Of a DNA stretch of 43,321 nt, positions 25,037-33,382 are shown in pieces (position 1 is the stretch's first letter; each line of letters opens with the position of its first letter). The stretch lies in assembly GCA_021797795.1 (NCBI GenBank), contig JAJZZB010000011.1:1-43321 (forward strand), read 5' to 3'. The translations under genes were made by a program, and so were the position numbers. Below the pieces are notes generated by a model. The model was not told where the DNA came from. It did no database searches and saw only the letters and a list, made by a program, of their open reading frames with translations. Origin of the DNA: Actinomycetes bacterium (GTDB lineage Bacteria > Actinomycetota > Acidimicrobiia > Acidimicrobiales > Bog-793).

Positions 25037-25344
25037 TCGGTCGCCGGGACGGCGACCGGCTCGGCCTGGCGGGCGCGCTCCCACTCGCGCCGCGACTTTC
25101 GGCGGCGGGGCGGCCGGCCGAGGTTCGTGACGAGCAGGCTCTCGCCCGGGCGGAGGCGCTCGGTGACCACCTCCGGCTCGTGGCGCTTCATGAGGAAGCG
25201 GACGAGCCATGCGAACGCGCCGGCCGCCAGCCACCTGCCGTCGCCGGCCATCAGGCCGTCGCGCAGGCCCCTGCGGACGGCGGCGCGCGTCAGGCGGTCG
25301 ACGAGGCCCCTCGCCCCCCCGTCGTCGGCCCGGCCGGAGGCCAC
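25033..25344 (-). CDS. Small basic hypothetical protein, 103 aa
   Basis: A protein of unknown function with a moderately hydrophobic middle (RWLAAGAFAWLVRFLMKRHE) and a basic C-terminus (RPPRRRKSRREWERAR). GESLLVTNLGRPP could be a short beta segment. It may associate with the membrane peripherally. It starts 4 nt after the stop of the 69-aa protein and overlaps the trmI start by 4 nt, so the four genes 25884-24137 form a tightly coupled operon. The overlaps and codon use support reality. Confidence 0.65.
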   Translation of the reverse strand: MASGRADDGGARGLVDRLTRAAVRRGLRDGLMAGDGRWLAAGAFAWLVRFLMKRHEPEVVTERLRPGESLLVTNLGRPPRRRKSRREWERARQAEPVAVPATE

Positions 25345-25348
25345 CGGC

Positions 25349-25558
25349 TCAGATCCGGCGGATCTCGAGCACGGGCGCCGCCTTGCGCCCGCGCCGGCGG
25401 CCGAGGAGGTAGACCGCCGCCACCGCCAGGACGGCCACGACCGCTCCGATCGCGACCGTCGGCGGCGCCGTGGCGGCCGACTGGGCGGCGGTCTGCGCGC
25501 TCCCGCCGATCTCGCGCAGCTTGGACTCGATGTCCTCCAGGTTCACTCGCTGGCTCAC
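25349..25558 (-). CDS. Small single-pass membrane protein, 69 aa
   Basis: Starts VSQRVNLEDIESKLREIGGS (short amphipathic helix), then a Ala/Thr-rich linker, one membrane helix (VAIGAVVAVLAVAAVYLLG) and a basic tail RRRGRK, so the C-terminus should be cytoplasmic. The GTG at 25558 overlaps the TGA of the holin-X-like gene by 4 nt. A longer in-frame start exists but would lie wholly inside that gene. Function unknown; its position suggests a partner of the neighbouring two-helix protein. Confidence 0.7.
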   Translation of the reverse strand: MSQRVNLEDIESKLREIGGSAQTAAQSAATAPPTVAIGAVVAVLAVAAVYLLGRRRGRKAAPVLEIRRI

Positions 25559-25884
25559 CGCGACTCCGATCCGCTCCGTAGCGTGAGGGCCGCCCCGATC
25601 CCGAGGCCGACCACGGCCCCGACGACCGTGAGGAGGTAGGGAACCCAGCTCCACTCGCCGGCGAAGACAGTGCCGGTCTCGCCCTGCAGGGCCCTCAGCA
25701 GGGCGACGAGGGCCAGCACCGAGGCGACCCCGAAGCAGACGGCGGCGGCCGATCCGAACGCGAGCGTCCGGCCGATCGTCTTCAGCGGTCGGACGGTCTC
25801 CTGCAGGGCATAGGCCTTGACCATGCCGACGAGCTCGATGAGGTCGCTCTTGGCCTCGGAGGCGTGCTGGGTGGCCTTTGGCAT
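25555..25884 (-). CDS. Two-helix membrane protein, Actinobacterial holin-X-like
   Basis: A 109-residue protein: an N-terminal amphipathic helix (KSDLIELVGMVKAYALQETV), then two membrane helices (AFGSAAAVCFGVASVLALVA and VPYLLTVVGAVVGLGIGAAL). The layout resembles the Actinobacteria holin-X/phage holin III-like domain family, which is widespread in non-phage contexts. There are no phage genes nearby, so lysis is unlikely. The ATG at 25884 follows a TAGGGT box (25897-25892) by 7 nt, making it the leaderless first gene of the operon that ends with trmI. Confidence 0.75.
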   Translation of the reverse strand: MPKATQHASEAKSDLIELVGMVKAYALQETVRPLKTIGRTLAFGSAAAVCFGVASVLALVALLRALQGETGTVFAGEWSWVPYLLTVVGAVVGLGIGAALTLRSGSESR

Positions 25885-25901
25885 CGACGAGACCCTAGCA
25901 A

Positions 25902-26309
25902 CTACTCCCCCGGAGTTATCACGTAGGTCGAGGAGGCACGGCCGACGAGGCGGCCGGAGGGGTCGGTGACGCTCGCCTCGACGAAGACGACCCTCGAGCC
26001 CCCCGACACGACCGTCGCCTCGCAGGTGAGGACGGTGCCGATCCCGACGGGCGCGAGGAAGCTCGTCTTCATCTCGGCGTTGGCCACGCTCAGTCTGCCG
26101 GCCGAGCGAGCGCGGGCGTAGGTGACCGCCGAGGCCCCCATGGCCGAGTCGCAGAAGGCGGCGAGGAAGCCGCCCTGGAGGATGCCGGCCGGGTTGGCGA
26201 AGCGATCGTCGGCCGTCATCTCCCAGCGCGTCCGCCCGGGCTCGGACTTGTCCTTCACGACCATGCCGAGGGTGAGGTCGCAGTTGGGAGGGACCTGGAC
26301 GCCGCTCAC
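25902..26309 (-). CDS. PaaI-type hotdog-fold acyl-CoA thioesterase
   Basis: A 135-residue hotdog enzyme predicted to hydrolyse acyl-CoA. The signature region is [20 protein letters not shown], with Gln at the usual His of HGG and the catalytic Asp in CDSAMG, followed by [20 protein letters not shown]. The GTG start overlaps the tetR stop by 4 nt, so it is translated with the regulator. With the divergent desaturase this points to fatty-acid or membrane-lipid tuning (inference). Confidence 0.88.
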   Translation of the reverse strand: MSGVQVPPNCDLTLGMVVKDKSEPGRTRWEMTADDRFANPAGILQGGFLAAFCDSAMGASAVTYARARSAGRLSVANAEMKTSFLAPVGIGTVLTCEATVVSGGSRVVFVEASVTDPSGRLVGRASSTYVITPGE

Positions 26310-26956
26310 GGCTCGAGGGCCGAGCGGAAGAAGGCCCGCAGGTGCTCGAGGCGATGCTCGAGCTCCTCGCGCGACAGCGGGTCCCGCCCGAGCACCGCCT
26401 CGAGGAAGGGGAGGTCGCTGAACCAGGTGGCGAGGGCGGCGTAGCCGGTGAGGATGAGCTGCTCGGGGTCGTAGCGGCGGAAGCGGCCGAGCTCCATCTG
26501 GCGCTCGAAGAAGGCGACGGCGCGGGCCATCATCGGGCGGACCGCCTCGCCGAGCTCGTGGGCGAGGCGGCCGCCGCCGGCGAGGGACTCCTGGCGGACC
26601 AGGCGGACGAAGTCGGGGTTCTCGGTGAAGAACTGGAAGCCGATGGTGAGGACCCGGTCGACCTGCTCCCAGCCGTCGCGGGGCTGGTCGATCGCCTCGG
26701 CGACCCGGGCGACCCAGTCTGCGAAGGAGACCTCGAGGACCTGGCGGTAGAGCGTCTCTTTCGAGGGGAAGTGGTGGAGCAGGCTCTGGCGCCGGATGCC
26801 GACCAGGCCGGCGATGTCGTTGAGGGAGGTGCCGTCGTAGCCGCGATCGGCGAAGCAGCGCAGGGCCGCCCGCAAGATGAGCTCCCGGGTGGGGGCGGGC
26901 GCCCGGTCGGACGATCCGGACCCCCCGGACTCGTCCCTCAGCGCGGCGGAGCTCAC
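26306..26956 (-). CDS. TetR-family transcriptional regulator
   Basis: A 216-residue regulator. The N-terminal helix-turn-helix is [47 protein letters not shown]; the rest is an all-helical ligand domain. The GTG at 26956 is chosen because TAGCGT (26969-26964) lies 7 nt upstream; a GTG at 26986 would place the start on top of the operator repeats. It is divergent from the desaturase with two repeat operators between, and probably represses both directions. The ligand is likely an acyl-CoA or fatty acid (inference). Confidence 0.9.
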   Translation of the reverse strand: MSSAALRDESGGSGSSDRAPAPTRELILRAALRCFADRGYDGTSLNDIAGLVGIRRQSLLHHFPSKETLYRQVLEVSFADWVARVAEAIDQPRDGWEQVDRVLTIGFQFFTENPDFVRLVRQESLAGGGRLAHELGEAVRPMMARAVAFFERQMELGRFRRYDPEQLILTGYAALATWFSDLPFLEAVLGRDPLSREELEHRLEHLRAFFRSALEP

Positions 26957-26970
26957 CGCCGGCACGCTAG

Positions 26971-27005
26971 CCGACCGGCAGGTCACCTACCGACCGGCAG
27001 GTAGG
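26971..27005. promoter_or_regulatory. Tandem TetR operators between tetR and the desaturase
   Basis: CCGACCGGCAGGT occurs twice, at 26971-26983 and 26990-27002, on a 19-bp period. The second copy lies within an imperfect palindrome, CCTACC-GACCGGCA-GGTAGG (26986-27005). The first lies next to the tetR -10 box and the second between the -35 and -10 positions of the desaturase promoter, where a bound repressor would block both. Confidence 0.65.
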
Positions 27006-27024
27006 CGCTGCTAGGCTCCCCGCC

Positions 27025-27837
27025 GTGCCATCTGTGTTGCTCGCCGTCATCATCGGCTTCTCCGTCTCGCAGATCGCCGTCGTCTGCACGACCGTCTTCC
27101 TCCACCGGGCGCTCTCCCACAAGGCGCTCAGCTTGAGCCCGGGCGTCCGGCTCGCCTTCCGGATCGTCACCTGGCTGACGACCGGCATCCGGCCCCGCCA
27201 GTGGGTCGCCGTCCACCGCAAGCACCACGCCTTCACCGACGTCGAGGGGGACCCCCACTCGCCGCTGCTGCTCGGCTTCTGGAAGGTGCAGCTCGGCAAC
27301 GTGCTCCTCTACCGCAAGGCGGCCCGCGACCGGGAGATCGTCCGCAGGTACGCCCGGGACCTGCCGCCCGACCGCCTCGACCGCACCCTCTTCGACCACG
27401 CCTTCCTCGGTCTCGGCATCGGGGTCGGGATCTTGTGCCTGGCCTTCGGCTGGCAGGTCGGCCTCATGGCGGCCGGCTTCCACGTCGTGATCTACCTGTC
27501 GGTCAACTCCTCGGTGAACGCCGTCGGCCACTACTACGGCAAGAAGGTCTACGAGAACTCGGCCCGCAACAACCAGTGGCTCGCCTGGCTGACCGCCGGC
27601 GAGGGACTGCACAACAACCACCACGCCGCCCCGACCTCGGCCCGCCTCGCCCTCGGCCCAGGCGAGATCGACCCCGGCTGGTGGATCATCTCGCTGCTCG
27701 TCAGGACCGGCCAGGCCAAGGTGCGCCTGAGCGAGGTGCGCCTCGCCCGCCCGCGGGAGGCCGGCGAGGACGCCGAGCCGGCGATGGCCGCCGTCGGCGC
27801 CGGGGTCGAGGAAGAACCCTCCTCGCCGACCCGCTGA
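27025..27837 (+). CDS. Acyl-CoA/fatty-acid delta-9-type desaturase
   Basis: An integral-membrane di-iron desaturase of 270 residues. All three histidine boxes are present: FLHRALSH (HxxxxH), HRKHH (HxxHH) and HNNHH (HxxHH), with GDPHSPLLLGFW after the second box as in stearoyl-CoA desaturases. Membrane helices flank the boxes. The protein is short for the family and its C-terminus is Glu/Ala-rich. The GTG start at 27025 follows TAGGCT (27012-27017) by 7 nt. Electrons may come from a ferredoxin, but nothing links the one at 23877 to it. Confidence 0.9.
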   Translation: MPSVLLAVIIGFSVSQIAVVCTTVFLHRALSHKALSLSPGVRLAFRIVTWLTTGIRPRQWVAVHRKHHAFTDVEGDPHSPLLLGFWKVQLGNVLLYRKAARDREIVRRYARDLPPDRLDRTLFDHAFLGLGIGVGILCLAFGWQVGLMAAGFHVVIYLSVNSSVNAVGHYYGKKVYENSARNNQWLAWLTAGEGLHNNHHAAPTSARLALGPGEIDPGWWIISLLVRTGQAKVRLSEVRLARPREAGEDAEPAMAAVGAGVEEEPSSPTR

Positions 27838-27899
27838 GAGCAGGCGCCGGGCGCCGCGATGACGTCGCGGTCGGGCGAGCGAGCCTTTAGGCTGCCGCG

Positions 27900-29906
27900 G
27901 TGACCCACTTCGGCGACGACAACGACCTCGAGGCTCGCGGCATCAACGTCGTGCGCGGGCTCGCGATGGACGCTCCACAGCGGGCGAACTCCGGCCATCC
28001 CGGCACCGCCATGGCACTCGCCCCGCTCGCCCACGTGCTGTTCACCCGGATCATGTCCTACGACGCCGGCGACCCTCGCTGGTTCGACCGTGACCGCTTC
28101 GTCCTCTCGAACGGGCACGCCTCGATCCTGCAGTACTCGATGCTCTACCTCACCGGCTTCGGCCTCGAGCTCGAGGACCTGCGCCAGTTCCGCCAGTTCG
28201 GCTCCCGCACGCCCGGGCACCCCGAGGTGCACCACCTCCCGGGCGTGGAGGTGACGACCGGCCCCCTCGGCCAGGGCTTCGCCCAGTCCGTCGGCCTCGC
28301 CATGGCAGAGCAGGTCGTGCGGCACCGCTTCGGACCCGGCCTGTGCGACCACCACGTCTTCGGGATCTGCGGCGACGGCGACCTCATGGAGGGTGTCAGC
28401 CACGAGGCAGCCTCGCTCGCCGGCCACCTCGGCCTCGGCCGGCTCGTGTTCACCTACGACGACAACCACGTCACCATCGACGGCCCGACCGAGCTCGCCT
28501 ACGACGACGACGTCCCGGGGCGCTTTGAGTCCTACGGCTGGCAGGTGATCCGCCTCGGTGATGTCGCCAACGACCTCGATGTGATCGAGGGCGGGCTCCG
28601 AGAGGCGATGGCGGAGTCGGAGCGGCCCTCGCTGCTCGTGCTCCGCAGCCACATCGGGTGGCCCTCGCCGCACCGCACCGACACCAAGGAGGCCCACGGC
28701 GAGCCGCTCGGGGCCGAGGAGATCCGCCTCACCAAGGAGCTGCTCGGGCTGCCGCCCGAGGAGGAGTTCTTCGTCCCGCCCGAGGTGCTCTCCTACTACC
28801 GGGAGGCCGGTCGCCGCGGCGGAAAGGCGCGCAGCCGCTGGCTGTCGCGGCGCCAGGCGATGGACGAGCAGGAGCGGGCCGACTTCGAGGCCTGCCTCGC
28901 CGGCGGGGGCGTGAAGGGGTGGGAGGAGCTGCTGCCCTCCTTCGAGCCGGGCGGCAGGCTCGCCACCCGCAAGGCGATCAACCAGGTGCTCGTGAAGACC
29001 GCCCCGCGGATCCCCGGCCTCGTCTCCGGGTCGGCCGACCTCACGGGCAACACCGGGACCGCCCTCGAGCTCTCCGACGCCATGTCGAAGGGCAACCCGG
29101 GCGGCCGCCAGGTCCACTACGGCATCCGGGAGTTCGCCATGATGAGCGCCCTCAACGGCATGGCGCTGCACAACGGCGTGCTCCCCGTCGGCGGCACCTT
29201 CTTCGCCTTCAGCGACTACTGCCGGCCGGCCGTCCGCCTCGGTGCCATGTCGGGCGCGCACTCGATCGTGTTCTTCACCCACGACTCGATCGGCCTCGGC
29301 GAGGACGGCCCGACCCACCAGCCCATCGAGCAGCTCGCCTCCCTGCGGGCCATGCCGGGGCTCCGTCTCATCCGCCCGGCCGACGCCAACGAGTGCGCGG
29401 CCGCCTGGCAGGTCGCCGTCGACGGGGAGGGCCCCACGGCCCTCGTCCTCACCCGCCAGGACGTCCCGGTCCTCGCGGGCACCCGCGAGCTCGCCCCCGA
29501 GGGCGTCGCCCGGGGCGGCTACGTCCTTCAGCAGGCCGGCGGCGGGCAGCCCGCCATCGTCCTCGTCGGCACAGGGAGCGAGCTGCAGCACTGCGTGGCA
29601 GCACGCGAGCTGCTCGAGTCCGAGGGCGTGGCGACGAGAGTCGTCTCGCTCCCCTCCTTCGACCTGTTCGAGGCCCAGGAGGAGGGGTATCGGGACGAGG
29701 TGCTGCCCCCTCAGGTCCCGACCGTCGCCGTCGAGGCCGGCTCGCGCTTTGGCTGGGACCGCTATGCAGAGGCCACCGTCACGATCGACCACTTCGGCGC
29801 CTCGGCGCCCGGTGCCCGCAACATGGCCGAGTTCGGCTTCACCGGCGAGCACGTCGCCGACGTCGCCCGCCGGCTGCTCGCCCACCACAAGGAGAGGACC
29901 CCATGA
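27900..29906 (+). CDS. tkt: Transketolase
   Basis: A thiamine-diphosphate enzyme of 668 residues that moves two-carbon units between pentose phosphates and glycolytic sugars. Features are NSGHPGTAMALAPLAHVLF, VTTGPLGQGFAQSVGLAMAE, the TPP motif ICGDGDLMEGVSHEAASLAG, FTYDDNHVTIDG, and the pyrimidine-domain stretch THDSIGLGEDGPTHQPIEQL. The GTG at 27900 follows TAGGCT (27888-27893) by 6 nt, so this is the leaderless first gene of the forward sugar operon. Its stop overlaps the tal start by 4 nt. Confidence 0.96.
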   Translation: MTHFGDDNDLEARGINVVRGLAMDAPQRANSGHPGTAMALAPLAHVLFTRIMSYDAGDPRWFDRDRFVLSNGHASILQYSMLYLTGFGLELEDLRQFRQFGSRTPGHPEVHHLPGVEVTTGPLGQGFAQSVGLAMAEQVVRHRFGPGLCDHHVFGICGDGDLMEGVSHEAASLAGHLGLGRLVFTYDDNHVTIDGPTELAYDDDVPGRFESYGWQVIRLGDVANDLDVIEGGLREAMAESERPSLLVLRSHIGWPSPHRTDTKEAHGEPLGAEEIRLTKELLGLPPEEEFFVPPEVLSYYREAGRRGGKARSRWLSRRQAMDEQERADFEACLAGGGVKGWEELLPSFEPGGRLATRKAINQVLVKTAPRIPGLVSGSADLTGNTGTALELSDAMSKGNPGGRQVHYGIREFAMMSALNGMALHNGVLPVGGTFFAFSDYCRPAVRLGAMSGAHSIVFFTHDSIGLGEDGPTHQPIEQLASLRAMPGLRLIRPADANECAAAWQVAVDGEGPTALVLTRQDVPVLAGTRELAPEGVARGGYVLQQAGGGQPAIVLVGTGSELQHCVAARELLESEGVATRVVSLPSFDLFEAQEEGYRDEVLPPQVPTVAVEAGSRFGWDRYAEATVTIDHFGASAPGARNMAEFGFTGEHVADVARRLLAHHKERTP

Positions 29907-31030
29907 CCTCGCTGCGCGACCTGTACGAGACCGGCGGCCAGAGCCCCTGGATCGACAACCTGAAGCGCTCCTGGCTGACGGGGGGCCACCTCGAGCAGCT
30001 CATCGAGTCAGGGGTGCGGGGGCTCACCTCCAACCCGACCATCATGGCCAAGGCGATCGAGGAGGGCTCCGACTACGACGACCAGTTCGCCGAGTCCCTC
30101 GGGCGGCACCACGACACGCTCGAGGCCTACTGGGACCTCGTCGTCACCGACGTCGAGGGCGCCCTCACCCACTTCGGCCCCCTGCACCGAGACAGCGGCG
30201 GCCGGGACGGCTTCGTCTCGATCGAGGTGGCCCCCTCGCTCGCCCGTGACACCGCCGGCACGATCGAGGCGGCCCGGCAGCTCCACGCCCGCATCGCGAG
30301 GGACAACCTGCTCGTGAAGATCCCGGCCTCGAGAGAGGGCATCCCGGCCATCCGCCAGATGATCGCCGAGGGCCGCAGCATCAACATCACGCTCATCTTC
30401 TCGATCGAGCGCTACGAGGAGGTGGTGGAGGCCTACCTCTCGGGGCTGGAGGAGCTCGTCGGCAACGGCGGCGACCCGAGCACGGTCGCCTCGGTGGCGT
30501 CGTTCTTCGTGAGCCGGGTCGACACCGAGACCGACCGGCGGCTCAACGCCGTGGCGGCCGGCGAGCCCGACTCGCCCCGGGCCGTCGCCGCCCGCTCGCT
30601 CTGCGGCAAGACCGCAGTCGCCCAGGCGCGCCTCGCCTACGAGCGCTTCGAGCGCGCCTTCACGAGCGAGCGCTGGTCGCGCCTCGAGGCGGCCGGGGCA
30701 CGGCGCCAGCGCCCCCTGTGGGCCTCGACCTCGACGAAGAACCCCGACTACCCCGACCTCCTCTACGTCGAGACGCTCATCGGGCCGGCCACCGTCAACA
30801 CCATGCCCGAGGGCACGATCGACGCCTTCCTCGACCACGGCCACGTGGCGAGGACGATCGACGACTTCGACCACGCCCGGGACGTCCTCGACCAGCTGGC
30901 CGAGGTCGGCGTCGACCTCGACGACGTCGCCACGACGCTCGAGCAGGAGGGCATCACGGCCTTCGAGAAGTCCTTCGACGAGGTGAACGAGCGCCTCGGC
31001 CACAAAGCAGCCCAGCTCGACCAGCACTGA
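29903..31030 (+). CDS. tal: Transaldolase
   Basis: Transfers a dihydroxyacetone unit via a Schiff base in the pentose phosphate pathway. It is 375 residues, the length of the actinobacterial/cyanobacterial form. Motifs are GVRGLTSNPTIMAKAIEEGS, EVAPSLARDT, NLLVKIPASREGIPAI (active-site Lys), and WASTSTKNPDYPDLLYVETL. The ATG overlaps the tkt stop (ATGA), with AAGGAG (29889-29894) inside tkt. In several bacteria this type is fused to pgi; here the two genes are adjacent but separate. Confidence 0.95.
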   Translation: MTSLRDLYETGGQSPWIDNLKRSWLTGGHLEQLIESGVRGLTSNPTIMAKAIEEGSDYDDQFAESLGRHHDTLEAYWDLVVTDVEGALTHFGPLHRDSGGRDGFVSIEVAPSLARDTAGTIEAARQLHARIARDNLLVKIPASREGIPAIRQMIAEGRSINITLIFSIERYEEVVEAYLSGLEELVGNGGDPSTVASVASFFVSRVDTETDRRLNAVAAGEPDSPRAVAARSLCGKTAVAQARLAYERFERAFTSERWSRLEAAGARRQRPLWASTSTKNPDYPDLLYVETLIGPATVNTMPEGTIDAFLDHGHVARTIDDFDHARDVLDQLAEVGVDLDDVATTLEQEGITAFEKSFDEVNERLGHKAAQLDQH

Positions 31031-31039
31031 GGAGGACAC

Positions 31040-32413
31040 GTGCCCGACACTGACGAGCTCTCGAGGCGCCTGGCTGCCCGCGACGCCTCCCTGTGGCCGG
31101 GTCCCAACGTCTCGGCCAACCGCCTCGGATGGCTCGAGGTGCCCCGCGAGATCGAGCGCCAGGCCCGCCGGCTCGCCTCGTTCGCCGCCTCGATCGACCA
31201 GGACACCGTCGTGCTGCTCGGCATGGGCGGCTCCTCGCTCGGCCCGGCCGTCCTGGCTGCGGTCCGCGACCGGCTCGGCGAGTTCGCCGGGCGCCGCCTC
31301 GTCGTCTGCGACACCACCGACCCGAAGACCGTCTCCGGGCTGCCTCTCGAGGACGCCTTCATCCTCGTCTCGTCCAAGTCGGGCACGACGCTCGAGCCGA
31401 ACGTCCTGTTCGACCACGCCCGCACGCGGGTGGCGGACCCCGCCCGCTACGCCGTCGTGACCGACCCCGGCACCCCGCTCGAGCGGCTCGCCGGGGAGCT
31501 CGGGATCCGCCACGTCTTCGCCAACCGGCCGGACATCGGCGGCCGCTACTCGGTCCTCTCCTACTTCGGGGCCGTGCCGGCCGCCCTCGCCGGCTACGAC
31601 CTCGCCGAGCTCTGCGGCCGGGCGCTCGATGCCGACTGGCACGAGGCGATCGAGCTCGGCCTCGCCATGGGGGCGGCGGCCCGCCAGGGCAGGGACAAGG
31701 CGACGATCGTCGTCGACGAGCCCTTCGGCTCCTTCGGGCTGTGGATCGAGCAGCTCATCGCCGAGTCGACCGGCAAGCGGGGACGGGGCTGCGTCCCGGT
31801 GCCGACGACCGAGATGGAGCGCGGCGACGACCGCCACGTCGTCGAGGTGCACCCGAAGGCCGCCCACGAGCTCGGCGAGCAGTTCTTCCGCTTCGAGCTC
31901 GCCATCGCCATGGCGGGCCACGTCCTCGAGATCGACCCGTTCGACGAGCCGAACGTCGCCGAGTCCAAGGCGAACACCGCCCGTGTGCTGGACTCCCTCC
32001 CCCTGGCGGAGGTCCCGAGCCGGTCGCCCGGGGAGGTCCTCTCCTGGATCGCCGAACAGCGCCGCCCCGGGGACTACGTCTCGCTGCAGGCCTACCTCCC
32101 CTTCGGCCAGGACGAGGCGCTCGAGGCGCTCCGCCGCCGGATCCGGGACGCCAACGGCGACATGGCCGTGACGGCCGGCTACGGCCCGCGCTTCCTGCAC
32201 TCGACCGGCCAGCTCCACAAGGGCGGCCCGAACTCCGTGCTGGCGGTGCAGATCGTGCCCTCCGGGCCGACCGCCGAGGTCCCCGTCCCCGACCGGGCCT
32301 ACGACTTCGCCACCCTCATCGCCGCCCAGGCCATCGGCGACCACGAGAGCCTCCTCGCCCACGAGCGCCGCCTGATCCGCGTCGTCGCCGACGACCTCTC
32401 CCTCATCTCCTGA
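31040..32413 (+). CDS. pgi: Glucose-6-phosphate isomerase
   Basis: Interconverts glucose 6-phosphate and fructose 6-phosphate. The 457 residues show LGMGGSSLGPAVLAAV, the SIS phosphate loop VSSKSGTTLEPNVLF, and catalytic segments near EVHPKAAHELGEQFFRFEL and GPRFLHSTGQLHKGGPNS. It resembles the isomerase half of Tal-Pgi fusions rather than classical long Pgi. The GTG start at 31040 has GGAGGA about 4 nt upstream and follows tal by 9 bp. Confidence 0.93.
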   Translation: MPDTDELSRRLAARDASLWPGPNVSANRLGWLEVPREIERQARRLASFAASIDQDTVVLLGMGGSSLGPAVLAAVRDRLGEFAGRRLVVCDTTDPKTVSGLPLEDAFILVSSKSGTTLEPNVLFDHARTRVADPARYAVVTDPGTPLERLAGELGIRHVFANRPDIGGRYSVLSYFGAVPAALAGYDLAELCGRALDADWHEAIELGLAMGAAARQGRDKATIVVDEPFGSFGLWIEQLIAESTGKRGRGCVPVPTTEMERGDDRHVVEVHPKAAHELGEQFFRFELAIAMAGHVLEIDPFDEPNVAESKANTARVLDSLPLAEVPSRSPGEVLSWIAEQRRPGDYVSLQAYLPFGQDEALEALRRRIRDANGDMAVTAGYGPRFLHSTGQLHKGGPNSVLAVQIVPSGPTAEVPVPDRAYDFATLIAAQAIGDHESLLAHERRLIRVVADDLSLIS

Positions 32414-32433
32414 CCCCCCCACAAGGAGCAGAC

Positions 32434-33366
32434 ATGCGCATCGGAATGGTCGGCCTCGGCAAGATGGGCGCGAACATGACGCGCCGGCTCATCGAGAAGG
32501 GCCACGAGGTCGTCGGCTTCGACCTCGGGGCCGAGGCGCGCCGTGCGGTCGCCGGCTACGGCGCCGAGACCGTCGACACCCTCGAGGCCCTCGCCGACAA
32601 GCTGGCCGCCCCCCGGGTGGTCTGGGTCATGGTGCCCGCCGGCGGGCCGACCGACGAGACGGTCGAGCGGCTGTCCACCCTGCTCGACACGGGCGACGTC
32701 GTGATCGACGGCGGCAACTCCAACTACAAGGAGGCGGCGCCGATGGAGGCGCGCCTCGCCGAGCGCGGGCTCAAGTTCATCGACGCCGGCACCTCGGGAG
32801 GCGTCTGGGGGCTCGAGAACGGGTACTGCCTGATGGTGGGCGGGACGAAGGAGGCCGTGGAGATCGCCGAGCCGGTCCTGCGGGCGCTCGCCCCCGAGGG
32901 CGGCTACGCCCACGTCGGACCGGCGGGGGCGGGGCACTTCGTGAAGATGGTCCACAACGGCATCGAGTACGGCCTGATGGAGGCCTATGCCGAGGGCTTC
33001 GAGATCATGGCGGCGGCCGAGGAGTTCGACCTCGACCTCCACGAGATCGCCTCGATCTGGCGCTACGGCTCGGTCGTGAGGTCGTGGCTGCTCGAGCTGA
33101 CCGAGAGGGCGCTCTCGCCCGGCTCGGGCTTCGAGCAGATCGAGCCGTACGTCGTCGACTCGGGCGAGGGCCGCTGGACGGTGGAGGAGGCCATCGACCG
33201 CGGCGTGCCCGCCTACGTCATCGCCGCCTCGCTCTTCCGCCGCTTCGAGAGCCAGCAGGACGCCTCCTTCGCCGACCGGCTGCTCGCCGCCCTCCGCAAC
33301 CAGTTCGGCGGCCATGCCGTGAGGACCGAGGCGACGGGCTCCACCGCCGCCACGGGCGCGCCGTGA
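32434..33366 (+). CDS. gnd: 6-phosphogluconate dehydrogenase, short form
   Basis: Oxidatively decarboxylates 6-phosphogluconate to ribulose 5-phosphate. At 310 residues it is the short bacterial type. Features are the Rossmann start MRIGMVGLGKMGANMTRRLI, DGGNSNYKEAAP, FIDAGTSGGVWGLENGYCLM and the catalytic HFVKMVHNGIEYGLMEAYAE. The residue ending the second strand is Asp30 (VVGFDLGAE) where NADP-specific enzymes carry NRT, which suggests NAD preference (inference). The ATG has AAGGAG (32423-32428) upstream. Confidence 0.94.
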   Translation: MRIGMVGLGKMGANMTRRLIEKGHEVVGFDLGAEARRAVAGYGAETVDTLEALADKLAAPRVVWVMVPAGGPTDETVERLSTLLDTGDVVIDGGNSNYKEAAPMEARLAERGLKFIDAGTSGGVWGLENGYCLMVGGTKEAVEIAEPVLRALAPEGGYAHVGPAGAGHFVKMVHNGIEYGLMEAYAEGFEIMAAAEEFDLDLHEIASIWRYGSVVRSWLLELTERALSPGSGFEQIEPYVVDSGEGRWTVEEAIDRGVPAYVIAASLFRRFESQQDASFADRLLAALRNQFGGHAVRTEATGSTAATGAP

Positions 33367-33382
33367 GGGCCCGCCGCCCACG

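Noticed and set aside
25555-25884. Phage remnant suggested by the holin-like protein.
   Set aside because: No integrase, capsid, endolysin or att-like repeat is nearby; the gene is coupled to trmI, and holin-X-like domains are common in ordinary actinobacterial genes.
27549-29888. A 779-residue open frame opposite tkt, and similar long frames opposite helY, mpa, pgi, glgE, treS-mak and malQ.
   Set aside because: They are mirror frames produced by high G+C third positions; each lies opposite a gene with full family motifs and has no motif of its own.
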